Below, piece by piece: positions 8,057-16,486 of a stretch of 64,000 bases of DNA. A program made the position numbers and the translations under genes. Positions within the stretch are counted from its first letter, which is position 1, and the number at the start of each line of letters is the position of its first letter. This stretch comes from Paenibacillus sp. 598K. Its GTDB lineage: Bacteria; Bacillota; Bacilli; Paenibacillales; Paenibacillaceae. The stretch spans positions 63,300 to 127,299 of the forward strand of contig NZ_BFBX01000088.1 of the NCBI RefSeq assembly GCF_003851045.1. Reading direction: 5' to 3'. The notes beneath the pieces were generated by a model. It searched no databases, was not told where the DNA came from, and saw nothing but the letters and a program-made list of their open reading frames with translations.

Positions 8057-8914
8057 GTGAACAAGCTGTTGATATTATTTATTATACTCCCCCTGCTGCT
8101 CTCCGCCTGCCTGGCCACGCAGCGTATTCCCGATTCGTCGCCGTCCGAGTCTGCACTGATCGGCAAAGGCGTACCCATCGCAGAAGGCAGCCAGTATGAG
8201 CAAACTCTGGATGCGCTCATCGAGTGGTCGGATCACATCGTCGTCGGAGAGGTGGCGATGACGGAAGTGTTCGATGAATCGACGCAAAAAGCGACGGTCG
8301 ACGTCGCACACGACTACAAGGGCAAGCTTGCGGCCGGGAGCTCTATCTCCATTCATGAGAACAGCGATGTGCTGCAAAAAGGGCAGCAGGTACTGTTGTT
8401 TCTCGATCTTTACGATAGCAGATCCTTCCCCGAGCCATTTTATACACCCGTAACAGAGGATAGCATGGTAAGGCTTGAAGGCGATACGCCGATAGCCGGA
8501 TTCCAACTCATGGAGGATATATCGACCACGGATCAATTGCTTGCGTATATCCAGCAGTCCACCCATCTGAAGTCACCTAGCCAGCCCGTAACAGTACTGG
8601 ACTCGGTTGACATGCTGGATGAGCTAATATCCGCCTCGGATGCAATTTTCGAGCTGATACCTACAAGATGGGAGGTGGTTGGCCCGAAAGTATCCAGCTT
8701 TACATTTGATGCGTTGCGCTCCTTCAAAGGCTCAATGGATGAGCTCAAGCTCGTCAATCTGCCAACCAACATTACCGTAGGAGAGACCTATATCGTCTTC
8801 ATGAAATCCTACCGGGACAACTCCTTGTCGCTCACAGCCAGACACGGCAGCCTGCTCCACAGCTCTGACGAAGCATGGGACGCCACCGTCCGCGCACTCG
8901 CCTCTCTCCAGTAA
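8057..8914 (+). CDS. Lipoprotein with two internal repeats, function unknown
   Basis: 285 residues from GTG 8057 with GAGGTG upstream. It has a lipoprotein signal peptide with lipobox LLLSAC. The mature part contains two related units of roughly 100 residues: the first with SDHIVVGEV, then DYKGK and GQQVLLFLDLYD; the second with SDAIFELI, then SFKGS and GETYIVFMKSYRD. The pattern suggests a duplicated beta-rich domain on the outer face of the membrane. I do not recognise a family. It is divergent from merR and followed by a strong terminator. Confidence 0.7.
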   Translation: MNKLLILFIILPLLLSACLATQRIPDSSPSESALIGKGVPIAEGSQYEQTLDALIEWSDHIVVGEVAMTEVFDESTQKATVDVAHDYKGKLAAGSSISIHENSDVLQKGQQVLLFLDLYDSRSFPEPFYTPVTEDSMVRLEGDTPIAGFQLMEDISTTDQLLAYIQQSTHLKSPSQPVTVLDSVDMLDELISASDAIFELIPTRWEVVGPKVSSFTFDALRSFKGSMDELKLVNLPTNITVGETYIVFMKSYRDNSLSLTARHGSLLHSSDEAWDATVRALASLQ

Positions 8915-8922
8915 AAGCAAAC

Positions 8923-8963
8923 AAGCGAACGCCACAGCCTAGAGGCTGCAGCGTTCGCTTTTT
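8923..8963. terminator. Bidirectional terminator between lipoprotein and ubiA
   Basis: Stem GCGAACGC (8925-8932) with GCGTTCGC (8951-8958) and an inner AGCCT/AGGCT pair, then TTTTT on the plus strand. An A-rich left flank lets it also serve the convergent minus-strand operon ending at 8985. Confidence 0.85.
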
Positions 8964-8984
8964 CATCTATCCCATCCATGCACC

Positions 8985-9860
8985 TCATACCAATAAGAAG
9001 TAGTCCAGCAGCGCCGAGGACAAAATAATGACGCTGATTACCTGATTAAGATTGTAGGAAGCCAGCTTCATCAGCCGGGGATTGGCGGGCTTCACCAGAT
9101 TGTGCTCGAGCAGCAGGAGCAGCAGCGTCAGGGCCAGACCAACCGCGTAAATCCAGCCGCTCCCGCGGATCACCGCGAGCGAGACGAGCAGCAGCAGCAT
9201 GACGCCGTGCAGCAGCCGGGAGAACAGCAGCGCCAGATCGACGCCGAAGACGCTCGGGATCGACCAGAGACCTTGCTTGCGGTCGAACTCGACATCCTGC
9301 GTGGCGTAGATAATATCGAAGCCGGCGATCCACAGCATCACCACCGTCCCGAGGATAAAGGGCGTGAACGCAAATTGTCCGGTGACGGCGAACCAGGCGC
9401 CGATCGGCGCAGAGGCGATCACAAAGCCGAGATACAGATGGCTCAGCCAGGTGAAGCGCTTGGTGTACGAGTAAGAAGAGATCAGCACGATCGCCACCGG
9501 CGAGAGGATCAGGCAGAGCGGGTTGAGCATCGCAGCGGCGGCGATGAAGATGCCGTAGTTGACGATGACGAACCACCAGACCTCCCGATGCCGCAGCAGA
9601 TGCCGGGGCAGATGTCGATGCGCCGTGCGCGGATTGAGGCCGTCGTACTTCGCATCGACGAGCCGATTAAAGGCGTTGGCCCCGTTGCGGGCCGCGACGA
9701 TCGCCAGCAGCGACCATAGCCAGATGCGCGGCTCGGGCAGTCCCTCGGCTGCCCAGACGAGCGAGATCAGGGCAAACGGCAACGAAAACAGCGTATGCGA
9801 GAACATGACCAGCTCGCCGTAATGCTTCGTTTTTTTCCATACCTGCGCGACTGCGAACAT
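8985..9860 (-). CDS. UbiA-family polyprenyltransferase (MqnP/4-hydroxybenzoate type)
   Basis: 291 residues, about eight membrane helices. The first Asp-rich motif is NAFNRLVDAKYDGLNPRTAH and the second DIIYATQDVEFDRKQGLWS, as in the UbiA superfamily; YSYTKRFT between them is also conserved. These enzymes attach a polyprenyl chain to an aromatic acid during quinone synthesis. In Bacillales of this type the annotation MqnP (futalosine menaquinone route) is common, but the substrate is not proved by sequence. It starts 6 bp after the aminotransferase stop, with its AGGAGA ribosome site inside that gene's end, so it belongs to the U32-aminotransferase operon. Confidence 0.85.
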   Translation of the reverse strand: MFAVAQVWKKTKHYGELVMFSHTLFSLPFALISLVWAAEGLPEPRIWLWSLLAIVAARNGANAFNRLVDAKYDGLNPRTAHRHLPRHLLRHREVWWFVIVNYGIFIAAAAMLNPLCLILSPVAIVLISSYSYTKRFTWLSHLYLGFVIASAPIGAWFAVTGQFAFTPFILGTVVMLWIAGFDIIYATQDVEFDRKQGLWSIPSVFGVDLALLFSRLLHGVMLLLLVSLAVIRGSGWIYAVGLALTLLLLLLEHNLVKPANPRLMKLASYNLNQVISVIILSSALLDYFLLV

Positions 9861-9866
9861 CGGACA

Positions 9867-11159
9867 TCACTCTCCTATCTCGTGCAGCGTCCGCTCCAGC
9901 GCTTCTGTCATGTCATGGATGTCCTGCTCGGTAATGACAAGCGGCGGCTGGAAGGCGACGACGTTGCGATGGACGCCGTTTTTGCCGATCAGGAAGCCAC
10001 GGTCCTTCATCCGCTCCAGCAGCTCATCAACCTTGGCCGCGCTGACGCCAGCATCGCCGTAATCCAACTCCATGCCGATCATCAGTCCCATGCCGCGTAC
10101 ATGGGCGATGCCTGGATGGACCGTCTGCAGCTTCAGCAGCCCTGCCTTGAGCAGTCCGCCCAACGCTTGCGCCCGCTCGGCCAGACGCTGCGACTCGATG
10201 AAGTCGAGCACGGCCAGCGCGGTCGCCGCTGACACCGGATTGCCTCCGAAGGTCGAGGCCGAGGGGCGATTCAAGGAAGCGGCGATCGCATCGGTCGTGG
10301 CAAACGCCGAGATCGGCGTGCCGTTGCCAAGCGCCTTGGCCATCGTCATAATATCGGGGACGACGCCGTAGTGCTCGATTGCGAACATCCTGCCAGTCCG
10401 TCCGAAGCCGGTCTGGATCTCGTCGCAGATGAGGAGCACGCCGTAACGCTCCAGCAGCGCCTTGACCTCGCGGAAGTACCACGACGGCGGGACGATGATG
10501 CCGCCATTGCCCTGGATCGGCTCGACGATCATCGCGGCGATCTCTTCGCCCCTCTCCTCCAGCACGCCCCTTAGCGCCGCAAGCGAACGCTGCGCCGCCT
10601 CCTCTGCGGACAGCGACTCGTCATAGGGACGCGGGATGAAGGTCACATCCTCGCCGCCCAGATAATCGTCGGCGCGCCACATCCGCAGGCCGGTCACGCT
10701 CATCGTCAGATACGTGCGGCCGTGCAGCGAATGCTCCAGCGAGATGAAGCCCCGCCGTCCCGTATGGATCCGGGCTAGCAGCAGCGCGCCTTCATTGGCC
10801 TCCGAGCCGCTGCTGCAAAAGAAGCTGCGATTCAGATCGCCGGGCATCACCTGCGCGAGCCGTTCGGCCAGCCGGGCATTGGCCTCGGTCAGATAGATCG
10901 TGCATGTATGCTGCAGCTCCCTCAGTTGGGAGATCGTCGCCTCGACGATCTCCTCATTGCTATGGCCGCACGACATGACCGACACGCCGGCAAAAAAATC
11001 GGTGTACGTCTTGCCTTCCGAATCATAGACATACTGACCCCGCCCCCTTACGAGCAGCGGCGGCCGACGGTAGAAATGCTGTGTACAGGGGTAAAAGTAG
11101 CTCTTGCGCAGCTCAAGCGTCTGCTGCGCCTCCACGTGCAGCCATAGCGGGCTCTTCAT
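9867..11159 (-). CDS. Class III (ornithine/alanine-glyoxylate type) PLP aminotransferase
   Basis: 430 residues, the normal family length. The N-terminal part has FFAGVSVMSCGHSNEEI, the PLP-binding Asp is in LLICDEIQTGFGRTG and the Schiff-base lysine in MAKALGNGTPISAF. The fold matches class III aminotransferases close to AGXT2/4-aminobutyrate enzymes; the substrate cannot be told. The first 47 bp overlap the 3' end of the U32 peptidase gene in another frame, so translation may be coupled. It is the middle gene of a three-gene operon. Confidence 0.85.
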   Translation of the reverse strand: MKSPLWLHVEAQQTLELRKSYFYPCTQHFYRRPPLLVRGRGQYVYDSEGKTYTDFFAGVSVMSCGHSNEEIVEATISQLRELQHTCTIYLTEANARLAERLAQVMPGDLNRSFFCSSGSEANEGALLLARIHTGRRGFISLEHSLHGRTYLTMSVTGLRMWRADDYLGGEDVTFIPRPYDESLSAEEAAQRSLAALRGVLEERGEEIAAMIVEPIQGNGGIIVPPSWYFREVKALLERYGVLLICDEIQTGFGRTGRMFAIEHYGVVPDIMTMAKALGNGTPISAFATTDAIAASLNRPSASTFGGNPVSAATALAVLDFIESQRLAERAQALGGLLKAGLLKLQTVHPGIAHVRGMGLMIGMELDYGDAGVSAAKVDELLERMKDRGFLIGKNGVHRNVVAFQPPLVITEQDIHDMTEALERTLHEIGE

Positions 11160-13107
11160 GAGCGGACACGCCCCCTTCTATAGCAAAATCAAGCGTACCG
11201 AGCGTATACCCGGCATAGACCGGCTTCATCGTCGCCATGACATCGCCCGCCGTAGTCGGATCGGCCAGCACCTGGCGATAAGCGCGAATAATCGTCCGCA
11301 GTTGCTCGACGTCATACGTGCAGCCTTCGATCCGGTAATGCGTCACTCCCGCCTCCAGCAGCTGCGGCACAAGCGGCAGATAGCACAGCTCCTTGGCGAT
11401 CGTCAGATGGTTGCGTCCATGGTGATCGCGGTAGACTGGGCTCTCGCCTTTGTCTGTCATCAGCACGAGGACCGAATCATCGACATAGCGATTGGACTCC
11501 TCGGCGATCGGCTGGAGCACCTGCGTATTCTCGTACAGATCATGTTCCATGTACATGACGACCGGCGAGCCGTGCACGATCATCTCCGTCGTCCGCTCCG
11601 TATGCTTCAGCAGCTCCGCTAGCTTGTCGCGATGGAGCTCGAGCGATGCCGTCAGACGCTCCACGCCATACTCGGCATATACCTGCTCGGCCCGTTGGTT
11701 GTATAGATTGAGGTTGAAGTCGCCGACCATCGGATAGCCGAATGGGGCAAAAGTGCGCGCTGCGCCGATATGCGTCACGAGCAACCCGTCCAGCGCCAGC
11801 TCGCCGTTCTCCAGCAAATGACCGTATTGCTCCATGTGCAGATCGGTCATCATCCGCGGCATCCCGAGCACGAGCTGCGTATCGCCCTTCTCGGCGGCCA
11901 ATTGCTCGATATCCGCCTTCGTGAACGGTTGATCGGGGAGGAACACCTCGCCCGAGAGATAGACGACGTCGACGCCTTCAGCGATTGCCATCGACGCTTG
12001 CGCCTTGTTGTTCACCCGTACGGTCAGACGCGGCCGTCCCTCTGCCGGCCGTTCGACCGTCTGCAGCACATCGGCGACCTCGGCTACCTTGGCTGGCGTC
12101 AGCTCCCGCTCCGCTGTCGGCGTGCTGAACACCTTGCCCGTGCTGTAGAACACCCCGGTCCCTTCGTAGCGCCGGTTAATATTGTCCAGCCCCGGTTTGC
12201 CGAAGGCATAAGCCGTCGAGTAATCCCGCTTCCGGTTCTCATAGAGCTTGTCGGCGTCATGCACGCGGTTGAAGCCGACCGGATCGGCGAGGTAGCGATC
12301 GATCGCGTCGCCGTACGCCTCGACGATCATTCGGACCGCCTCGACGTCGCGCATCCGTCCCTCCAGCTTGAACGACGTAACGTTCGCCTCGATCAGCTCC
12401 GGGATATGCTCATACATATACATGTCTTTGGCTGCGAGCGGATATTCGGTCGGATAGACCTCGCCGTCCTTTTTGATGCGGTACGCCCAGCGGCAAGGCT
12501 TCATGCAGCGGCCGCGGTTGCTGCTCATGCCGTACAGGAACGAGCTGGCCAGACAGTTGGCGCCATGCACCGAGCACATATCCCCGTGGACGAAGTATTC
12601 CAGCTCCATCCCGGTCTTCAGATGCAACAGCTGCGCCGTCTTCAGATCCATCTCCCGGGATACGACGGTCCGGGTGACCCCGAGCTCCTGCAGCGCCAGC
12701 ACCATGTCGGTATTGTGGGCATTCATCATGACCGAAGCATGAATAGGCAGCCTCAGACCGAGCTCGCGAACGAACGAGACGACAGCGAAGTCCTGGACGA
12801 TGATCGCGTCGACGCCGATCCGATCCAGATAGCCGAGATAGTCGCCGAGCTGCTCCAGCTCCTGCGGACCGATCAGGTTGTTCACCGTCACATACACTTT
12901 TTTATCGAGGCTATGCGCCAGCTCGACAGCCTCCTTCAGCTGTTCGCGAGACAGATTATACCCTTTGCGGATCATCCGCATGTTGAACATCGAGCCACCC
13001 AAGTAGACGGCGTCGCAAGGCGCCTGTACGATTGTTTTGAAAATATCCAGCGTGCCCGCCGGGGCCAGCAGCTCGATCGGTTTTCCGTTCATCTCCCTTT
13101 TTCTCAT
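11113..13107 (-). CDS. U32 family peptidase/hydroxylase-like protein with two related halves
   Basis: 664 residues. It starts ELLAPAGTLD as U32 proteins do. The four-cysteine cluster, DMCSVHGANCLASS with RCMKPCRWAYR, probably holds an iron-sulfur centre as shown for RlhA, TrhP and UbiU/V relatives. The motif SFKLEGRMRDVEAVRMIVEA in the first half is echoed by HYRIEGCTYDVEQLRTIIRA near the C-terminus, which implies an internal duplication. Length is near that of E. coli RlhA, an rRNA hydroxylase, but the second half is not clearly DUF3656. Start ATG 13105-13107 has AAAGGAGA 8 bp upstream. First gene of the operon, behind a CRP/FNR-type site. Confidence 0.85.
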   Translation of the reverse strand: MRKREMNGKPIELLAPAGTLDIFKTIVQAPCDAVYLGGSMFNMRMIRKGYNLSREQLKEAVELAHSLDKKVYVTVNNLIGPQELEQLGDYLGYLDRIGVDAIIVQDFAVVSFVRELGLRLPIHASVMMNAHNTDMVLALQELGVTRTVVSREMDLKTAQLLHLKTGMELEYFVHGDMCSVHGANCLASSFLYGMSSNRGRCMKPCRWAYRIKKDGEVYPTEYPLAAKDMYMYEHIPELIEANVTSFKLEGRMRDVEAVRMIVEAYGDAIDRYLADPVGFNRVHDADKLYENRKRDYSTAYAFGKPGLDNINRRYEGTGVFYSTGKVFSTPTAERELTPAKVAEVADVLQTVERPAEGRPRLTVRVNNKAQASMAIAEGVDVVYLSGEVFLPDQPFTKADIEQLAAEKGDTQLVLGMPRMMTDLHMEQYGHLLENGELALDGLLVTHIGAARTFAPFGYPMVGDFNLNLYNQRAEQVYAEYGVERLTASLELHRDKLAELLKHTERTTEMIVHGSPVVMYMEHDLYENTQVLQPIAEESNRYVDDSVLVLMTDKGESPVYRDHHGRNHLTIAKELCYLPLVPQLLEAGVTHYRIEGCTYDVEQLRTIIRAYRQVLADPTTAGDVMATMKPVYAGYTLGTLDFAIEGGVSAHEEPAMAARGGAADA

Positions 13108-13140
13108 AGCTGATCTCTCCTTTGCTGCGTTTATACCTTC

Positions 13141-13183
13141 ATTCTAAAGGATGTGCGCCGAAAACATTGTGAAAATGATCACA
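13141..13183 (-). promoter_or_regulatory. CRP/FNR-type box and promoter of the U32 operon
   Basis: TGTGAAAATGATCACA at 13168-13183 is a perfect TGTGA-N6-TCACA palindrome. On the minus strand a -10 TAGAAT lies at 13141-13146 with no good -35. The palindrome centre falls about 41 bp before the expected transcription start, the place of a class II activator site. B. subtilis Fnr uses a closely related consensus. Confidence 0.7.
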
Positions 13184-13230
13184 CAAAAGGAAAGAATAAA
13201 CCTCACCATTAGCCGTCGATGGCGCACGCA

Positions 13231-13279
13231 CGAAAAAAAGCGGCCAGCGCCGCGTTTGTACACGCAGAACTGACCGCTT
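13231..13279 (-). terminator. Terminator of the ccpN-ppsR-glpX-ndk operon
   Basis: On the minus strand the stem AAGCGGTCAG (13270-13279) pairs with CTGGCCGCTT (13238-13247), with one G-T pair, followed by a T run. It sits about 55 bp after the ndk stop. Confidence 0.8.
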
Positions 13280-13332
13280 GTATGATGATGCTAAGACTGT
13301 GCTGTAAGCTGCAGCAGCTGCCAGCTTAATAT

Positions 13333-13740
13333 CTAGTAATTCCCGCCAAAAAACAGGCCGATCTCGCGCTCTGCGCTCTCTGGGGAGTCTGCGCCATGGA
13401 TCACATTGCTGTCGACGATGAGGCCAAAGTCGCCGCGGATTGTTCCCGGCGCCGCTTCTGCCGGATTGGTCTTGCCCATCAGCGAACGCGCATTGGCGAC
13501 CGCCTTGTCGCCCTCCCAGATCATCGCCAGCACCGGGCCGGAGGTGATGAAATCAATCAGCTCGCGGAAAAACTTCTTTTCCTTATGCTCGCGGTAATGC
13601 TCCTCGGCCATCGCTGTCGGGATCGTCATGAGCTTGATATCCTTTAGCACCAGCCCCTTCCTCTCAAAGCGACCGACGATCTCGCCCATCAATCCGCGCT
13701 GTACGCCATCCGGCTTCACCATCACAAATGTTCTTTCCAT
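13333..13740 (-). CDS. ndk: Nucleoside diphosphate kinase
   Basis: 135 residues from ATG 13738-13740, preceded by [26 protein letters not shown], the catalytic histidine in NVIHGADS and the C-terminal [10 protein letters not shown] are canonical. It transfers the gamma phosphate between nucleoside triphosphates and diphosphates. The frame is open upstream into the glpX end, but the ATG fits the family start. It sits 22 bp after glpX, last in the operon. Confidence 0.96.
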   Translation of the reverse strand: MERTFVMVKPDGVQRGLMGEIVGRFERKGLVLKDIKLMTIPTAMAEEHYREHKEKKFFRELIDFITSGPVLAMIWEGDKAVANARSLMGKTNPAEAAPGTIRGDFGLIVDSNVIHGADSPESAEREIGLFFGGNY

Positions 13741-13762
13741 CGTAAACTCCCCTTTACCTTGA

Positions 13763-14734
<972 letters not shown>

Positions 14735-14745
14735 CCTGCTCCCCC

Positions 14746-15579
14746 CTATCGTCCGGATTGCAGCGAGCGCTCGCGCTCGTGCATCCAGCTCGTGATGATC
14801 CCTGCCGTCTCCTCGATCGCCCGGTCCGTCACATCGATGACCGGACAGCCGAGCCGCTTCATGACCGCTTCGGCATATTCCAACTCCTCGCGGATGCGCG
14901 CCTCCGAGGCGTAACGGGAGACGGCTGGCAGGCCCATCGTACGCAGCCGCTCGGTACGGATCTTATGCATCTGTCGCAGCTCCATCGTGAGGCCGACGAT
15001 CAGCCGCTCCGGCGAAGGCATCAGCTCCGCAGGCGGCTTGACCTCCGGCATGAGCGGCAGGTTGGCGACCTTGATCCCCTTGTGCGCCAGATAGATGCTC
15101 AGCGGCGTCTTGGAGGTGCGAGAGACTCCGATCAGCACCACCTCGGCCTGCAGCAGCCCGCGCGCATCCTTGCCATCGTCAAAGTTGACCGCGAACTCCA
15201 CCGCATCGATCCGCTGGTAATACGCATCGTCGAGCGTATGCAGCAGCCCCGGCTCGCGCCTCGGATAGCCGTTGAAGGTATCGATGTACGCCTGCATCAT
15301 CGGTCCCATCACATCGACGATCCGCACGCCGCGCTGCTTCGCCTCCTCCTTCATCATCTCGCGCAGCTCCGGCTGTACCAGCGTGAAGGCAATGAAGCCG
15401 CCGGCATCTGCCGCCTCCTGAACGATCGAGACAATCTCCTCCTCCGTCCGGATCTGGCTATACCGTCGCAGCTGCACCTCTCCCGCCGCGAACTGGCGCA
15501 TCGTCGCCCGCGCGACGGCCTCTGCCGTCTCGCCGACCGCATCTGAACAGACATAAATGTATCGCTGCTGCTTGGTCAC
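14746..15579 (-). CDS. ppsR: PEP synthase/pyruvate phosphate dikinase regulatory protein (DUF299)
   Basis: 277 residues from GTG 15577-15579 (AGGAGG 7 bp upstream). It begins RYIYVCSDAVGETAEAVARA and has the nucleotide-binding loop GVSRTSKTPLSIYLAHKG. Members are bifunctional: ADP-dependent kinase and phosphate-dependent pyrophosphorylase acting on PEP synthase or PPDK. In B. subtilis the homologue yqfL follows ccpN, the same order as here. It lies between ccpN (11 bp) and glpX (11 bp). Confidence 0.93.
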   Translation of the reverse strand: MTKQQRYIYVCSDAVGETAEAVARATMRQFAAGEVQLRRYSQIRTEEEIVSIVQEAADAGGFIAFTLVQPELREMMKEEAKQRGVRIVDVMGPMMQAYIDTFNGYPRREPGLLHTLDDAYYQRIDAVEFAVNFDDGKDARGLLQAEVVLIGVSRTSKTPLSIYLAHKGIKVANLPLMPEVKPPAELMPSPERLIVGLTMELRQMHKIRTERLRTMGLPAVSRYASEARIREELEYAEAVMKRLGCPVIDVTDRAIEETAGIITSWMHERERSLQSGR

Positions 15580-15590
15580 TGCCTTGCCTC

Positions 15591-16220
15591 CTATTCCGTC
15601 GCTGTTACCAAATCCTTCAGAAGGTGAACGACATTCGTCTTCGTTACCCAGCCTACAGCCTCCGCGCCACCCTCCGCCTGCTCCAGAACCGGCAGACAGT
15701 CCAATTGATGGGCGATCATTTTGCGGATCGCTTCGGTGACCGGATCGTCGGGATGAACGGTGACAATATTCGGATAGCGGGTCATGACCATGCTGACCGG
15801 GATTGTCGCCGCACTGGCATTGCCCAGCGTAACCTTCAGCAAGTCCTTTGGCGTAACGATGCCCATAAATTGTTTCTGCTCGCCAACAATGAGCAGCGTG
15901 TTGGCATTCTCCGTAAACAACGCCACAACCGCATCATGGACGGACAAGCCTTCGCCGATACTGACCGGTATCCCCTGGACCTCGCGCACCTTCATCGACT
16001 TGAGGCCTTGAAGGGCAACATTGTCCTGCCGGTAAGCATTGCCCAGGAAGTAGCCGACCTTGGGCTTGGCGTCCAGCAGTCCGAGCATGACCAGGAGCGA
16101 CAGGTCAGAACGCAAGGTCGGTCTGCTGACGCCCAGCAGCTCGGCCAACTGCTCGCCAGTAATCGGCGCGTGTTGCTTGACGATATCCATTATCTCCAAC
16201 TGACGCGCTGACAGCTCGAT
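15591..16220 (-). CDS. ccpN: CcpN-like HTH/CBS-domain repressor
   Basis: About 209 residues. An N-terminal helix-turn-helix (APITGEQLAELLGVSRPTLR) is followed by two CBS domains (about 75-205). CcpN represses gluconeogenic genes and senses adenine nucleotides. The start is odd. The homologous N-terminus (IELSARQLEIMDIVKQ, compare IELNKRQ in B. subtilis) begins at an ATC codon (16218-16220) exactly 8 bp after a perfect AGGAGG (16229-16234). There is no in-frame ATG/GTG/TTG between an upstream TAG and TTG 16197-16199, which would cut seven conserved residues and has no ribosome site. First gene of the operon with ppsR, glpX and ndk. Confidence 0.85.
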   Translation of the reverse strand: MELSARQLEIMDIVKQHAPITGEQLAELLGVSRPTLRSDLSLLVMLGLLDAKPKVGYFLGNAYRQDNVALQGLKSMKVREVQGIPVSIGEGLSVHDAVVALFTENANTLLIVGEQKQFMGIVTPKDLLKVTLGNASAATIPVSMVMTRYPNIVTVHPDDPVTEAIRKMIAHQLDCLPVLEQAEGGAEAVGWVTKTNVVHLLKDLVTATE

Positions 16221-16301
16221 GTCCCATCCCTCCTATATCCTACACACTTTTACGTGGATACCCTGTTTAAATCATGGATTCCTGATCGTATTGGCATGAT
16301 T

Positions 16302-16330
16302 AATGTATCACATATATAAATAATGTACAA
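16302..16330 (-). promoter_or_regulatory. Probable sigma-A promoter of ccpN operon
   Basis: Minus strand TTGTAC (16325-16330), 17-bp spacer, TACATT (16302-16307), about 80 bp before the gene. The region between carries imperfect repeats of the form CACGT..AA..TGT around 16240-16260 and 16360-16380, possible operator elements. Confidence 0.5.
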
Positions 16331-16441
16331 TATATATCCTGCTCATTCGTATTACGTTGTTATTATCCTACACCTTCCACGTATTCCCTGCTGTGACGTT
16401 GGTCACTTGGGCTGCTGCAAGTGTCCGGAGACAGACATAAG

Positions 16442-16476
16442 AAAAGAGCCCTGTCGAGGCAATCCCTCCAAGGCTC
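16442..16476 (-). terminator. Terminator of the oligoendopeptidase gene
   Basis: Minus-strand hairpin GAGCC...GGGCTC with an inner AGG/CCT stem and TTTT following, about 10 bp beyond the stop codon at 16487. Confidence 0.7.
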
Positions 16477-16486
16477 CAAACAATCG

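Noticed and set aside
11113..11159. Frameshift between U32 and aminotransferase genes
   Set aside because: Both proteins have full family lengths; a 47-bp overlap with separate starts explains the arrangement.
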